64,000 nucleotides of DNA from Urechis unicinctus (GCA_034190875.2 CM067354.1:49909908-49973907), one strand, 5' to 3'; positions 1 through 12,284 are shown, counted from the first letter of the stretch. A program made the numbers and translations. The notes: a model not told the origin generated them from the letters alone.

Positions 1-189
1 TACAAATGTAAATGCGGGGTTTCCACCAATACATACAAACATACTGTCTGGTACAAAATGCAGAATAGAGAACGTGAACACCTACCAACAAATCGACTTC
101 CTTCTGAGGGATTCAGGACTGATGATGATAGAAACAATTACCCTTTACAGCACGAAGCTCCGTCACCTCCAACTCCACTTGAGAATAAG
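1..189 (+). CDS. partial exon, C-terminal tail of an unrecognised membrane protein
   Basis: Frame 1 is open from the first base for 63 codons and stops exactly at a consensus donor (AAG|gtatgt, G at 190), leaving phase 0. The peptide begins with a Cys-rich patch (YKCKCGV) and continues as a hydrophilic, charged and Pro-rich stretch ending SPPTPLENK. That looks like the cytoplasmic side just after a last membrane segment. The phase-0 acceptor at 887 would join it in frame to the exon starting SASPHLQLPG. I do not recognise the family. A four-span MS4A-like protein is one weak possibility, based only on the Cys patch followed by a Pro-rich tail. The upstream part lies outside the window. Confidence 0.45.
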
Positions 190-424
190 GTATGTTGTCG
201 AGAGATGACCATTAAATTTTGATGGCAAGTGTATTTTTACTGAGCTGTTAATGTTTAATACCAGCATATAAAATTGCCTTAATGCAACAGGCAAATAATA
301 TTATCCAGGAGTGATAGATATTTAGTTGTGATGTGCATTTTTACTGATATCTAACAACAAGGTCGATTAATTCGAACCTTCCAAACCTAGTAATATGTTA
401 ATCCATGATATGAAGCATCCACAG

Positions 425-779
425 ATACGTGTCCAAGAGAAAGCGAACATATATACCCGACAATGTAATAACAAAAATGCAGGATCGGCCAAGCAGTGAA
501 CACAGGGATGCTCGACCCAGGGAAGACCCGCACAAAACATGGGTCGAGCTAAGGGTAGTTTGTATGCTATTTGAAATAACATGTATTGCGATTGCTCTAA
601 TTAATCTGGTGTTGATTTATTTTGCCTTTGTGATGCCTTTCATTGCTACGTATGCGGAAATTATGGGTTGTGCACATACTGGTGTCGGTACGCTGTACTT
701 CAAAGTGCTGAAGTTGTCCATAGTACTTGGCGTCATCACAATTGACATGCCAGGGTTGGGCGGGGTTGTGTTTGCATAA
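425..779 (+). CDS. candidate exon with a membrane segment, unrecognised
   Basis: A possible acceptor (catccacag, AG at 423-424) precedes an open frame beginning with a basic stretch (VSKRKRTYIP). A polar region follows (about residues 15-38), then one strongly hydrophobic segment (about residues 43-75, ...CIAIALINLVLIYFAFVMPF...) and a second, weaker one before the stop at 777-779. It lies inside the intron implied between the exons ending at 189 and starting at 887, and its phase does not match that donor. It would therefore be a separate transcript or a decayed exon of a related gene. The hydrophobic segment followed by YAEIMGC resembles the TM1-to-Cys transition of many two- or four-span proteins, which is too little for a family call. 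Confidence 0.3.
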
Positions 780-886
780 TGATATCTGTCATAACTTACT
801 TCTACCTGTCGGCCTTTTAGAGTTTTACCTGGGTGTTGGTGTTATGTAACATAAATTAGCGATAATTGTCATATTTACTCCTGCAG

Positions 887-1191
887 AGTGCATCCCCCCA
901 TCTGCAACTGCCTGGTCCCTCGATTGAAAACCAATCACCAAACCCAAGGGAAGGAGTAGGAGGAGGAGATTTGGCCAGGTTCGAACAAACGCATCAATCA
1001 ACAGCCAATGTACCGCAACGGCAGATTACCCATCCAATGCGGATTTGAATGAACCATCAGCGCAAGATGGCTTACCAAGTACATTCATAACTGAATCAGA
1101 TTTGGCAACTTCGGATAATGCTGAATTGAATATGCAACTAATCGAGAGGCATTTTCCAAACGCTACAACATCCTATTTTTTTCCCCATTGA
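887..1191 (+). pseudogene. exon with a frameshift; tail of the unrecognised protein at 1-189
   Basis: The acceptor ctcctgcag|AG (AG at 885-886) opens a phase-0 frame (SASPHLQLPGPSIENQ...) that continues the exon ending at 189. That frame stops at 1046-1048. From about 980 the next frame carries clearly protein-like sequence (NASINSQC...NADLNEPSAQDG...TESDLATSDNAELNMQ...ERHFPNATTS) down to a TGA at 1189-1191. This pattern suggests one exon with a single-base indel near 980-990, making a pseudogene or a sequencing error. The end of the second frame (SDNAELNMQ...ERHFPNATTS) resembles the N-terminal cytoplasmic region of the KCNMB-like protein at 19380 (SSNAEDYSVEYTVSRYFPS), so the two may share ancestry. 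No function is assigned. Confidence 0.4.
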
Positions 1192-1823
1192 CAGCTTTAT
1201 ATGAAGATGTTTTTAAGCTGGAGTTATCTATTTTCGTGAACTACATTAGTTAAGCGGTAGATTGGCATAAATGTTACCTTATTTTCACAGACAAATTGTA
1301 CTCAGTGCTATCTTTGAGATCCTCTTATCATGAAATATCAAATAATCTTAGTTAGGATATAGTTTAATTTTGTGATGATTTTCTTCTTACCATAACCTTG
1401 TACACAATACTGTCAACTATTTTTTTGTAATAGAAACTATTAGACGACATGACAAATGTTTACCATTATTTCACTAATTATACTTTCAGCAATGAAATCA
1501 AGCAGTTCTTATTAATGAATTTGAAATATTATACAATAGAATTATATAGCTCTAAAGGTTGCTTAAGAAGATTTAATATTTTTCCCCTACGCAAACTCTT
1601 TAACGCTATCGTATATCGTATATATATGTATTATTTACCAATTTATTACCAATTTCGATTTCGCACTTTATTGTGATATATTTTAGCATTATACAATTTA
1701 TACCACTTTCTGTAACACAAAACTAAACAATTCAAGTTTAGTATATCGTATAAAGGTCAATACCTCTGGAAAAGTTTTCAAGATATTATAGGGAATGTGA
1801 TTAAAGTATGTATCCGTATTAGC

Positions 1824-1916
1824 ACACACTAACACATACACATACATATACACGTAACACAAACATACACAAACATACACACACGCACACATACACACAC
1901 GCACACATACAGCACG
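1824..1916. repeat. (CA)n-type microsatellite
   Basis: Imperfect CA/CATA repeats on the + strand. The low-complexity frames read through it on the minus strand are artefacts. Confidence 0.8.
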
Positions 1917-1919
1917 CAA

Positions 1920-3565
1920 GCCCAGAACAATTGTAGATGTGTGTTTTCAGCTTCATGTTGATTGCGTGTTTTTGTTGGCTTTCATAATATACATTCCAGC
2001 CATGATCGAATTCGCGTTGTTATGTTGGTGTGTTCGATGCGGTTAATACAACGTGTGTTTAGTACTAGCAATCTAAAAGCAAACTGACAAATTTTCTCTG
2101 AAATGGGAGTTATGTGTGGTTGTAAAAGGCAAAAAGTACAAGGACTGGCTGTTCTCAGTTAGTCATACTTGCGCGGATGGAAAAAAATAGCGGCCAATTC
2201 CTTACGTCACAATCCATATTTGAATACATTTTATAGAATGGCACATGAGGATGTTAAATATTCCGTGTAGGATAGTAAAGAATCGTACTCCAGAGGAGCT
2301 GATATTTTGGGTAACATATCTCAATGGAGGATTAAGCGACGAGGCTATATATCCTTTTTTTGTAAGAATGGAAAAATACAAGCATCGGCTTTGGTCATGC
2401 GTTTAAGGATTATCTAACGAACGAGGGCTGTAAGGACAAAGAACAACCTGCTTGGTATTTCAAATCAGCTTCCCCATAAACACGTGTGACAGTGTTGCAT
2501 TCCATTACCGCTATATTAGTGAGCGGAAGATAAGTCGGCCACAATACAGTATGTTGCACCTTGTCTATGGTGTTTCATAACCTTTAATGGAATCTGTTTT
2601 AATTTAACTGATTGTGTACAGTGTTTCCACTAATCCAGAGTGGCCATTGAATGGCTAACACGACACGAACTTAGATTATGCGCATTCACCTATCGGTGTG
2701 GGGCCTTCATCAGTCGCTGATGCTGCAGCTAGCTACATTCAGAAGCTCAATTGTGTTTGTAGCAGGACCCAAGACATTTGTCAGACGCATCGTAGCGGAA
2801 ATTGAACCCATTTAAAGGGCAGGAATAACATATGAATTAGTAAAAATCCGCAAATATATAATAATAAAAATCAATGTATTAATCATAACCACATAAGAAC
2901 ATTGTCACCATGATATATTGTAGGATGCTACCGCATAAAGGATGCTTGGCTTTAAGCTAATGAGACCACAATGTTCAATAGTGTGGAGATTGGTTGATCT
3001 AGACATTGTCAGTTGTGACTATTAATTACACATTCTTCCTTCCATCCATCTCATTGTTGGGCTAGTTCCATTACAACCATATATGATAGGACCTGGAATG
3101 TGTGACTAGTGTACGTGTACAACGTTCATATGGGTCAGCATCAACGACGATCTAGGCAAGCATCCAAGCGGCAGAATAGTAGCAGTCGATGCGATGCAAT
3201 TGTTTTGCAAGAAAAGGCAACGCACGTGCATTGCAAATGTCATGTTTATGTTCGAGATTATACAATGCCATTGGTTTTACCAAATCGATTTCATATAGGA
3301 ATACGTGGATCTTACCATGTGATGAATACCACATCCACAGCAGCCACTAGTATAAAATATGTTACAATATTACCAAGGACAACCGCTCTGAACTGACAGC
3401 ATCCACTGCATGCCGTTACTGGGTTAACACATCTTGAAAACTGACGATTTCGTAGTCGCAGTTGTATATCCGAGATGGCTCTGATTGAGCACCTATGGAA
3501 TCTATGTATGTAAACACATGTCATTGCGATATGGCAGCCAAATATGAGGTATTATGCCACATGCC
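1920..3565. other. no supported gene; part of repeat family L
   Basis: AT-rich DNA with no supported exon. Positions about 2240-2560 resemble 31620-31850, with shared blocks around gcatcggctttggtcatgcg and around aatatgtcaggtgtg/aacacgtgtgacagtg. Positions 3109-3396 hold a hydrophilic 95-codon frame with no recognisable domain, which I do not annotate as a gene. Confidence 0.4.
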
Positions 3566-3808
3566 AGTATAGTAAAACCTCTTTAAGTCGACCGACGATG
3601 GGACTGCCGCTGATCGATCGACTTCGGGAGGTGGTCGGGTTACAGAATATCCATCCGATATTTTACTCGTGGCGAAAAAAACCAACAGAAAAAGAGAGGT
3701 TTTTGTTTATTTGGAAAATCAGATATACATGTACAAGTAATCACTTTTACAGAAATTTCTTTATCGAAACTTGCTTGGCGGCTGCTTTAGCTGCGATGGC
3801 ATTCTTCT

Positions 3809-4177
3809 CTAGCTTTGGGGCACTTCCCCACTCTCGCCATTGCTTTTGATCTTAGCGGCGAACTCGAGGGCTTTCTCTTGCAACATAGGCCCGCTGAAGG
3901 AAATGTTGATGGAGCGGGCCTTCTGAAACCATATGGCACATTCTAACTCTTCGCTATCAACACGGGTATGGATGTGCTTGCGACTTGGTTCTTCATTAGC
4001 CTCGTATGCCTTAATGTAATTAGCTTTACGTTTCAGTATGTTTTGAACTGTTGATTATTCGATGCCAAAGATATCAGCAAGCAGTTGATTGCTCCTGCCA
4101 TCGCGTTCCTTCGTGCCGATAAGTTCTACTTTCAGTGAAAGTGGAAGCTCCTTCGCCTTTTTCCGTGTTGCTGCCAT
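3809..4177 (-). pseudogene. pogo/Tigger transposase N-terminal DNA-binding remnant
   Basis: A minus-strand frame starts MAATRKKAKELPLSLKVELI, the first helix of a CENP-B N-terminal-type helix-turn-helix. It continues through NQLLADIFGIE, meets an in-frame TAA (4055-4057, codon 41), and resumes as STVQNILKRK, the usual 'S.V..I...' recognition helix. Downstream are WFQKARSINISFSGPMLQEKALEFA, matching the second helix-turn-helix of pogo/CENP-B proteins ('WF...R..g..isGp.l...A..'), and a TAG at 3809-3811. The DDE catalytic domain is missing. The internal stop and the truncation make it a relic. Family knowledge: these domains bind the terminal repeats of the element. Confidence 0.8.
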
Positions 4178-4266
4178 GACGCTCAGTGAGATAATAATTC
4201 TTAGGACCAATATCCACACCTTATATAGCCGCTACTTGTATCTTACGTGTGTGTTGTAACAACAGG

Positions 4267-4362
4267 GAGTTTTGTGATCAAGATCATCAAAGCTCACGCC
4301 GTTCACAGGTGTATCGCTCGATTGTATCTGTTCTAAAGGTATCGAGTTTTGTGATCAAGATC
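4267..4362 (+). repeat. 19-bp direct repeat inside the pogo-like element
   Basis: The same 19 bases (gagttttgtgatcaagatc) occur at 4267-4285 and 4344-4362, in the subterminal region upstream of the transposase remnant. Possible transposase-binding sites or a small local duplication. Confidence 0.6.
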
Positions 4363-4617
4363 TGAGTGTGTGTGTTCTGCTATTGCAATCAACCGGTGAC
4401 TATAATCCTTCCGCCAGCCGACAATCGATCGACTTAGGGAATATCAAATGGGGCGTTGGGACCAAAATGATCGATCAACTTACAGAGTAGGGAGGTGATC
4501 GGGTTAGAGAATTCTGTCACAATGCTAAAGTATAGGCCGACCATCGGGACTGGAAAAATCGATCGAGTTAGGGAGGCGATCGGTTTAGGGAGGTGGTCGG
4601 GCAGGGAGGTTTAACTG

Positions 4618-5689
4618 GACTTCAATATCCACAATCTGGTGACATTACACACTTACCGACTAATAACACTTTCTATAAGTAGCGTTAACATCAATATATT
4701 ATTTCCTATATTGCAATAATTTAAGTAGCGCTGCTTGATGATTTGTATAAACTGTCATCCAATAGTTGAACTTACAAAGGATTCAATATTTTAAATACTA
4801 ATGCTGTATAAAACAAATACATCATTTTCATGACGAGGTACTCCGTGCTTATGTCTCTCAACAGGTTCTGCCATATTGACATCTTTATTGTTCTGGCAAA
4901 ACAGAGAGGATACACATTAATTGCCCAACGTGTTAGGATGCTTTGTTACGAAGACGTTAATGTCACACATGTCACGTCAATCACTTCCTTCGTGTAATGC
5001 TTCCAATATCATTCTGTCAGTGCATACGACCTTGGTAATTAGTAGTGTAGTTGTATTAATTGTGCGATAGTAAATGTACGTTCACTTATTCTGGCTTCAA
5101 CAAAGAGTATCACACACACTGCAACATATATTGGCCCTGATGGACATTATATAACGGCGTTGTGGTGCAGAGGTTCATGGAAAATTTATGATCACAATAT
5201 TAGAAAAATATTGTTGGTCTAAAGATTAATATACTAAGGAACACTAGTGGCGCTGACAAAGCGAATCGAGTTCGATAATGTGCTTGGTGGTGCAGTATCA
5301 CGTATTTAAATGTGTACACACTGTTTTGGACTCTCTGAATATAAGGTATTTGATCTGTTGATAGTCTAATTGCTATGTGACTGTTTTGCCCCCTTGTATA
5401 ATTACCATATAACACATTGGGGCTAAACAAAACGACAATGACAATGACACCCGCGATAAAGATAAACTATGTATGTTCCATGACAGTCTATAATTTTTGC
5501 AGCAGTATGTGCACTGAACTATTTAAAACAATTAAAGTGTAATTCTATTGCTGGCCCGGCATTCCGAATTCTGCGGGGACCAGCCTTTCCTCAAATATAT
5601 CATTAACGTCACCACAGCTAATTGTTACCCATGACGCGGTAGTTTATTCTTGTAGTCAAGAGGTTGTTGTGGCTTTAGCTGCTGCCACA
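4618..5689. other. no supported gene
   Basis: AT-rich sequence. I see no exon, strong repeat or RNA gene here. Confidence 0.4.
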
Positions 5690-5990
5690 TGAATGTAGAT
5701 GGCTGCTACGGGGTTATAACAACAGGTGAGATCAGGTTATATCTGCAATTGGATGCAATTGATTGCCTTACCTATTGGTTCGTATGTTTGTATAAAACAC
5801 CAATATTCACTGATTATTCTAGTGCTGGAGACAGCGTATAGACTTACAAGACTTCATTGGCGATACCATGATTCAACACCATTGATGAGCCGATGTTTAC
5901 TTATAATAACAGACGATGCCTTTTATTTAAGAATGGGAGAATGGACTATAATCATCAATGCCATATGTTAAATTGCCAGCATTTGTGCAG
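5690..5990 (+). repeat. repeat family I, copy 1
   Basis: The block around gctacggggttataacaaca...ttggatgcaattgatt matches 15923-15970 and 49190-49245. The hairpin arms seen at 15.9 kb are not preserved here. An open frame at 5726-5971 lies in this repeat and shows no domain. Confidence 0.4.
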
Positions 5991-7009
5991 TAAAATGACA
6001 TACCTCAATGCTGGGTCATATTGTGATCAACGCGGACCTTTCACAATTTAGTTGGCACTACATGTTAAGATTTACAGAAAAATCTACATTGTGTACTTCC
6101 TCCACTCTGTCATTGGTGTGTTGACGAGATAACCTAAGTTATTGCAAATAAACAATAATTAGCGCTCCAGTTGTTTTTAGCTGTGTGTCATTAGACATAG
6201 GTGCGGCATATGCATCATCCATTGAGCGCTGTTTCCATACTTCATAAAAAGTTGGTAAGTTGTTGGTAAATATTTAGGCAACAGCTTCAAAAGTGCGTTT
6301 ACGTCACGAAACAGATTAAGATATCTCTGGAATGGCATAATGGCTAAAGAACAATCTCCATTGGTTTCACTGCTTGATGTTTATTTAGACGCTGGCCATA
6401 ATTTGGTAATAGAGGTCAGTAATAAATCATGTGCCTACTACTGTCATATTTACTACATTTGAACAATCACTCAACTTTACTTGATTAATTTACACTGCAG
6501 TCGTCCGAACTACGACGGTTCATTTGAAATACTTTAAGAAGCCATTTATGTCATAACAAATCGTACTTGTACAGTTATGCCTCATATTAATCTGTAATCA
6601 AAACTGTGATCATCCCCGGTATGATGGCTTACACAATAAAGGGAGCATCGGCTTACAAGGGCTAACTGCTTAATGGATATGTATGAGAAGCAATGATTGC
6701 TTGAACGAAGATCCCTCTATATTTACTTATGCGCTATAAATAAAGCATAATCTGGCAAAATAAATAATGCAATATACGCTGTATTCCCTCCGTTAATAAC
6801 AATCATTTGTAATTTATATTTTGCCACATAAAACATCCTATGCATATATTTCCATGCATGTATAAATACCCTGCAAACATGGCATGGATTTTCAATTTCC
6901 TGCTAATCAGTTACTTGTATCGCCATTTAGTCCTTCTGTGGATGATAGATAAAGACTGAGCATCGCCATAAAACCAATATAATCCTGCGAATGATTTATA
7001 CTGAAGCGT
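5991..7009. other. no supported gene
   Basis: AT-rich DNA without a recognisable exon or mobile-element hallmark. Confidence 0.35.
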
Positions 7010-7470
7010 AACTCGCATACACTTGACACACTAGTTGCATGAATAGAACTGATGTGCCTATATATCTTCCCTATTGATGTGGATGTATCGGGAGTGAATT
7101 ATCACTAACGTCGCTGAGGCTCATGGATGGGGTTACAGTGCAAACATCCGTCTAAGGAGCCCACGTATCATTTAAGTGATGTCTTGCCTATCATAACTTA
7201 GAGGCAGGAAGTCAAAACATGGTTCCATCACAATTATTGGGTTGATCCGTGTTAACAAGTGATCGATTTTACTTGCGAATCTTATTTGTTGCCCATTGTA
7301 AGAGATTACAACGAGGGATCACAGGTCCAGAGAAGTCTATGGTTTATTTTATACACCCCCTATGCAGGTGGGGAATGTTGCATTACCGACATAGTTAAGG
7401 TTTCATATAGGGATCCACACGAAGAAGTGTATCCACAGTGGTAGGCATTTATTTGCCCGACTGATGCTCT
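7010..7470 (+). repeat. repeat family B, copy 1
   Basis: Similar to 21850-22330 over its whole length and to 50465-50600 over its first part. Shared blocks include cttgacacaNtag...gaatagaactgatgtgcc, then the segment around atgcaggNgggNagtgttg. The last 30 or so codons are open in both full copies but in diverged form (PYAGGECCITD... ending HEEVYPQW here; PYAGGKCWVTD... ending FEEVFSY at about 22.3 kb), each with a stop at the matching place. It could be a decayed terminal exon. Confidence 0.5.
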
Positions 7471-8189
7471 ATCCGTCGTTCCAGACGCTTTTTCAAACAG
7501 CCATTGTATTTCCTGTAAGAAATTAGGTGGTACAAAACTGTGGTAAGTTGCTAAAATGTTGCAAATATCACTAGGATAGCACATTTGCGCGGTAATGGTT
7601 ATATATATTTCAAACAGCATAGGAAACATGAATGATGTAATTTTTAAAAACTTTCAAGATAGATATAAATGGTGTACAATGATAGAAGCTGTAAGATGGC
7701 TAGCTATGCCTAGGTCACATGGTACGATGTTGTGGTCACATATACGGGTTGTTCATATACTCTTTTAAGTTTCATAGATTTAGTTCAGTTCAGTTCAGTT
7801 TTTTAGAGCCAAGCCATCTCTATCATTCTATTTGATCAAAACTGGCGATTTAATATGCGCCTCAAGGACACAACAAAATGACCGTATTGAGTTGTACTGG
7901 GTCCATGCAGGGGCCGCACAAGACCTGTCGGAGCCCGTTAGAGATCAAGGGGACAAGCGGGCCCCAATCAGCTTTCTCAGCAGATGAAGTTACATGCGTA
8001 TTTGACAGTACAATTAACGGATTGTACAATAATTAACAAGCAATGGGCGCAGTCATTAGCTGATTTCCTAACTATATAACAAACTTCCGGTGATCATCAC
8101 ATGCCACGCAGAGGCATTTACGTGCAGTGACTCACAGCTGAATGTGGATTAATGTCACGCTAGAAACAGCTAGGAACTTTATGTGTGTG
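7471..8189. other. no supported gene; GC-richer patch at 7790-7990
   Basis: A short triplicated cagtt motif (about 7785-7800) borders a patch that is less AT-rich than its surroundings (around gggtccatgcaggggccgca). It may be an inserted element, but I could not find a second copy or terminal repeats. Confidence 0.3.
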
Positions 8190-10350
8190 TTTTTGCTAAT
8201 TATAGTTGATGAGATAGTTTGGTGATGAGATGCGGTTGAAGTACGGGTCTTTGTTATTCAAATCGCTTGTAATGACGACCGTTGCTAGAAGTCAGGTACT
8301 CAGTCAAATTACCAAGAGACCATAACTTTTCTCTGTCTCTGCCATTGGATTTATTTTCCCTATTTATATATCATTCTATTGGATATCATTCTATTTTTGA
8401 TAATTGAATCGCCGAAAAAGTTTATACAATTTTCACGAGTTTCATATCTTTTAATCAATTCAAGATACCTCCTCATGCTTGGAATTGTTTTTCTTGTTTG
8501 GAGCTCGATGCATAAATAGGCAACCGAACATAAAATGAACGTGACGGGATGAACCTCAAGCAACAAGGTCTAAGTTTCCGCCAGGCAATTGTCCATTGGC
8601 AAAAAATCTCGCTGGGTACTCAGCGGTATTTTATTCAGAGCTATCGGGAGGATGCTATCACCTTGATACGAAAGTGAAATCAAGTCAATGTCTACCGAGG
8701 AGGCAATCAAACTGTGTATTAGAAAATCAAAGAGACATGCTTACTTTGAGCAACGCAGTTATGATGCAATACAATCCCAATGTTAGGGGTTCGATCAGTG
8801 GTGCAGCAATGATGAAATCTCGCTAGAATGGAAATTATCTTCACAATATGCGACGAAACGTTCTCGTTGGTGTTTAAGACCATATATAAGTACGATCTCA
8901 TACTCTCGATACTACTATTTCCATATTGGTCTTTTTCCGATACCGCTGTCGTCAGTTGAAAATTAATGGATTTATTATGAACAATATTAATCAGATTGTT
9001 ATCAATGGTTCATATCACATGAATGGGTTACCTTTTGATCATGGTTTAATACAATTTGTTTGAAAGTCTTTGCCTTGTTATGTTTCCGATGCTCAAGAGA
9101 GGGGTGTAGCCAGAAGGGTAACATTCCATAAATTGCTTGGAATACACGGCCATATTAGGCAATTGTCCATGAGTTGATCTGTCTTTTTAACTGATGTCCC
9201 GACTGAGCTATAAAGAGGTTTATGTAGCTCGTTAATACAAATGATAGCTACCTCGGGAAGCAGTTTCGGTGGATATCTGTATCATAGAATAGCCATAAAA
9301 CCAATTCGTTAAGTAGCGAACGCAATGGTGTTGCATTGATGATACATAGTAGAAGCTGAATGTCTATCTACACATCTTGTTGCTACCATTAGCTTCCAGA
9401 GCAGTTGGGTGTTCTGTCAACCGCAGGAAATATGGTCAACATTGTGATTCGACATTCCATGAAAATCAGCAATTAATTACGAACGAACATAATCAATTGC
9501 ACTCCATTGTAGCAACATCAGGGTACGTGAAAAAACTGACAGCAAGAGGGGTTAGCCTCGATGGACATTTAAAGGTTTTTACTTATCAGTGGCCTATAGA
9601 TTGTATAATTAACACGAAGTTTGCAAATGACATCTGCACAGCTCGATACAGCACGAATTGCGGAAATGACAATCTGAATATTCTTTTTCAAGCCGTTCGT
9701 ACCACAAGCAATGCAACCTCAAAAGTCATCTTTGTTAGCTAAAGGGATCTCAATATTCACCAACACTCAGAAAGTCTTGATTTTATCTATTTAGTGGTGA
9801 GTAATTAATGACTACTGTAATAAGGCTTATTTATATTGCCAAGTTGATATGTTCACTAAAATAAGCAATCAGTTATCTGCCTATCCAGAATACAACTTAT
9901 TAGCCAACTGCATATTTGTTATCATCATTGGCACCGCTTCTTGTGTAACCTAGTTACTAGAAGTAATGAGAAATGTTAAGTGCTGGCTGATTGCACATTT
10001 TTAATGATAGATATAGCGCTGGATAACCATATGAATTGGTAAAAAGCCATTCAAGCTTGGTTATTGTACATAAGCAGGGTACTATATTTCCCTTAAAGCA
10101 GACAAACCAATACCAGCGCCGACAAATCCATTGCGTAGTTGCAGTACGATCTTTTCTGCAATGCAAAGCTTCTTTTTTCGACAAAAAAACCCCAATAAAT
10201 CAGAGGAGGCACAACATTTTGAAAATCAGTGCGCCAGCAGTGCAATGATTGTTCATTCCCAGTCATTTCCGGTATACGAAAATATTCAAGATGTTGAGAC
10301 TTTGAATAAAGGTGTATCATTGCCTGATTGGTTATTGTGATATTGATATT
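8190..10350 (+). repeat. repeat family A, copy 1
   Basis: Collinear with 16800-18480 and, inverted, with 26700-28770. Shared blocks in order: the tttgtgtttttgNtatt region; caNggcaattgtccatNgg...; ttgatgaaatctcgct; gcaggaaatatNgt; ttagccaactgcat; gtNcataagcagggta; and aaNataaatcagaNgaggNacaNc. Indels separate the copies. The long open frame at 9377-9742 is not preserved in the other copies, so I do not call it a gene. Confidence 0.65.
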
Positions 10351-10999
10351 GATATCAACTGGTTTTCACGCCTAATAAATGGTGATATATAAGAGTCTGG
10401 TGTGTTAACGCAGTCTGTGTCGGAGGTGATTTCAGTTATTGGTTAAAAGTATATCATCAGGAAAAGCAACGCCAAATGATGAAGGATTTGGCAGATTATA
10501 ATGTAGTTTGTAGAGTCACATTTTTCAAGCACTTCTTGACGTGAGCTTTGGCTCTGCTCATAGCGGTGAACGAGGACAGATTTGCTATTTCACTGTTAAA
10601 AGCACAAGGGATTTTATCAGACCAGTGACAGCTGTAATGACGTCGGCAAGAAAATATCGTTGCTCTACCACAGTGTGTACTGGTACACTTTAGTTCTTAC
10701 ATCACGGGCCTTACGAACTTGACGAGACTGTACAATAAACCTCCTCGGTATGCAGGAAACACCTCGAAGAAATAGCTTACTGCAGGCGGATATCAAACAT
10801 TAAAATAAAAAAGTCCGACGTGCAAAATGCTCAGTACATGGGCACACGATGGAGCCGTCATAGTATATGCGAGAGTGTTGGTGAGCGTGATTTTGTGCCG
10901 TTGTACCTATTATGGTACAAAAGGGATACATTCCAATATTTAGACATGATTAGCACCGTGCTGTTGATTCCGCCATCACATTTGTGACCTACATTTTCT
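10351..10999. other. no supported gene
   Basis: AT-rich sequence between repeats A and D. Nothing recognised. Confidence 0.35.
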
Positions 11000-11670
11000 G
11001 CAAACACTTATTCATATAAGTCATGTTGATGTAGGCAGATTTACACTATTGATGTTGGTGAAACGAACGTGCGCCAATCTTGCACTTTAAATTAGATATC
11101 AATTATTGGCTATGGACACATATAGTAAATTGAATACGATTAGCATGTTCCGATCAGGTCTCCTCTCGGACACCTGACCCTCTGCCATACCGTGAGTAAC
11201 TGCCTAGGCTCCCTGGTTGCCACCCCTACCCAACAAATTCAAATACCCAGGGTTGAGGGGAACCGCCCACCAAAAATCTTAGACACGAGGTAACTGGGCG
11301 ATAATGAGGGTGTGCACTACCGTCCTGGACACTGAAGACATATTTATCTCAAACCAACAAATATAGTCATTTAGTTGACTGGTACATCAAAATAAACTCT
11401 TCAGATATTTGATGAGATATACCATTTCAAGAATATGATTCTGATATGGCTTGTAAACGATCGCAAATATAAGCAATATAAATATCCCTCGAACTCACAC
11501 TCGCTTATTGTTGACAGAGCAGAGTTTCGTCACAAGGCTGGAGAACTTTCAAACCAGACCAAAAGCTTGTACGTCAGTAGCTAGTGATAGTATTTCGCGA
11601 CCGATCAGGTGCAAACGCCCGAAAATATGGTGGGGTTAAGGTTACAAATCTCAATCTCAATTCCAACCAT
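11000..11670 (+). repeat. repeat family D, copy 1
   Basis: Matches 60600-61215 in inverted orientation over about 0.6 kb. Shared blocks include the GC-richer core (ctcggacacctgaccctctgccat with gggttgagggg...cacgaggtaactgg) and both AT-rich shoulders (gatgttggtgaaacgaacg; cagagttNcgtc; gatagtatttNgcgaccgatca). It is not closely similar to any transposon I recognise. Confidence 0.65.
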
Positions 11671-12284
11671 CAACAGTTCACGACTTCACAAATATGAGGA
11701 TACCTGAGCTATGTGTATGCGTATCGCTTATTCTCCGTTATATTGGTGTTCCGTAGTAATGGAGGCGTAAACAACTGATGATTAAAACATGTCGCTCTGG
11801 ATGCTTAGAATCAATATCGAAGTTTTGTAATTAGATATGTATTAAGCCTTATTCTTTGAGTCAGTAAAAAGTTTTTGGATCAAGCGCCGAAAAGCATCAC
11901 CTGTTGGGCTTTTCAATTGGGTATAGGAGTGACAGAAACCACGTAAAACGATTATTGCCCCAGTAAATAGCGCATCTTGGCCCCCGATATAGGGCACACA
12001 GTCTAGTCTAATAGATCTCATCAGACACACGCTTACTACCTGATATATCACGTTCTATAATCTTAGCACACGTGCAACGAGCAATGTTGCGAGTTTGCAG
12101 TGCATTAGACACTGTTTGGGAACCTCGTAAAGTTGCCATTTCTCACGGAATCACAAATCCCTGCTATCGGACGTTATAATATTTAATACTACTGACCTTT
12201 CTACAATGGCTCCAAATGCTCATACGTTGTTTTTTAATGGGTGGGTTAACTAACACACGTGTTAACATTTATTTCATCCAGCTA

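Larger units (their letters stand above)
3570..4617 (-). mobile_element. pogo/Tigger-like DNA transposon, decayed
   Basis: The left end reads TAGTAAAACCTCTTTAAG and the right end, read inwards on the minus strand, CAGTTAAACCTCCCTGCC. These are imperfect terminal inverted repeats of the CAGTNNAACCTC type common in pogo/Tigger elements of the Tc1/mariner superfamily. A TA dinucleotide at 3568-3569 precedes the left end; the right side (GA) has lost the TA duplication expected of this group. Subterminal blocks on both sides repeat GATCGAY and AGGGAGGTGGTCGG. About 1.05 kb remains, with a transposase remnant on the minus strand, so the element is internally deleted and cannot move by itself. Confidence 0.8.

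Noticed and set aside
960-1000. Possible tRNA B-box (ggttcgaac)
   Set aside because: No A-box or cloverleaf can be drawn around it; it lies in a coding-like exon.
3109-3396. 95-codon hydrophilic frame
   Set aside because: Starts at GTG, has no domain, splice context or second copy; probably chance.
9377-9742. 121-codon frame
   Set aside because: Lies in repeat family A and is interrupted in the other two copies; no motif.
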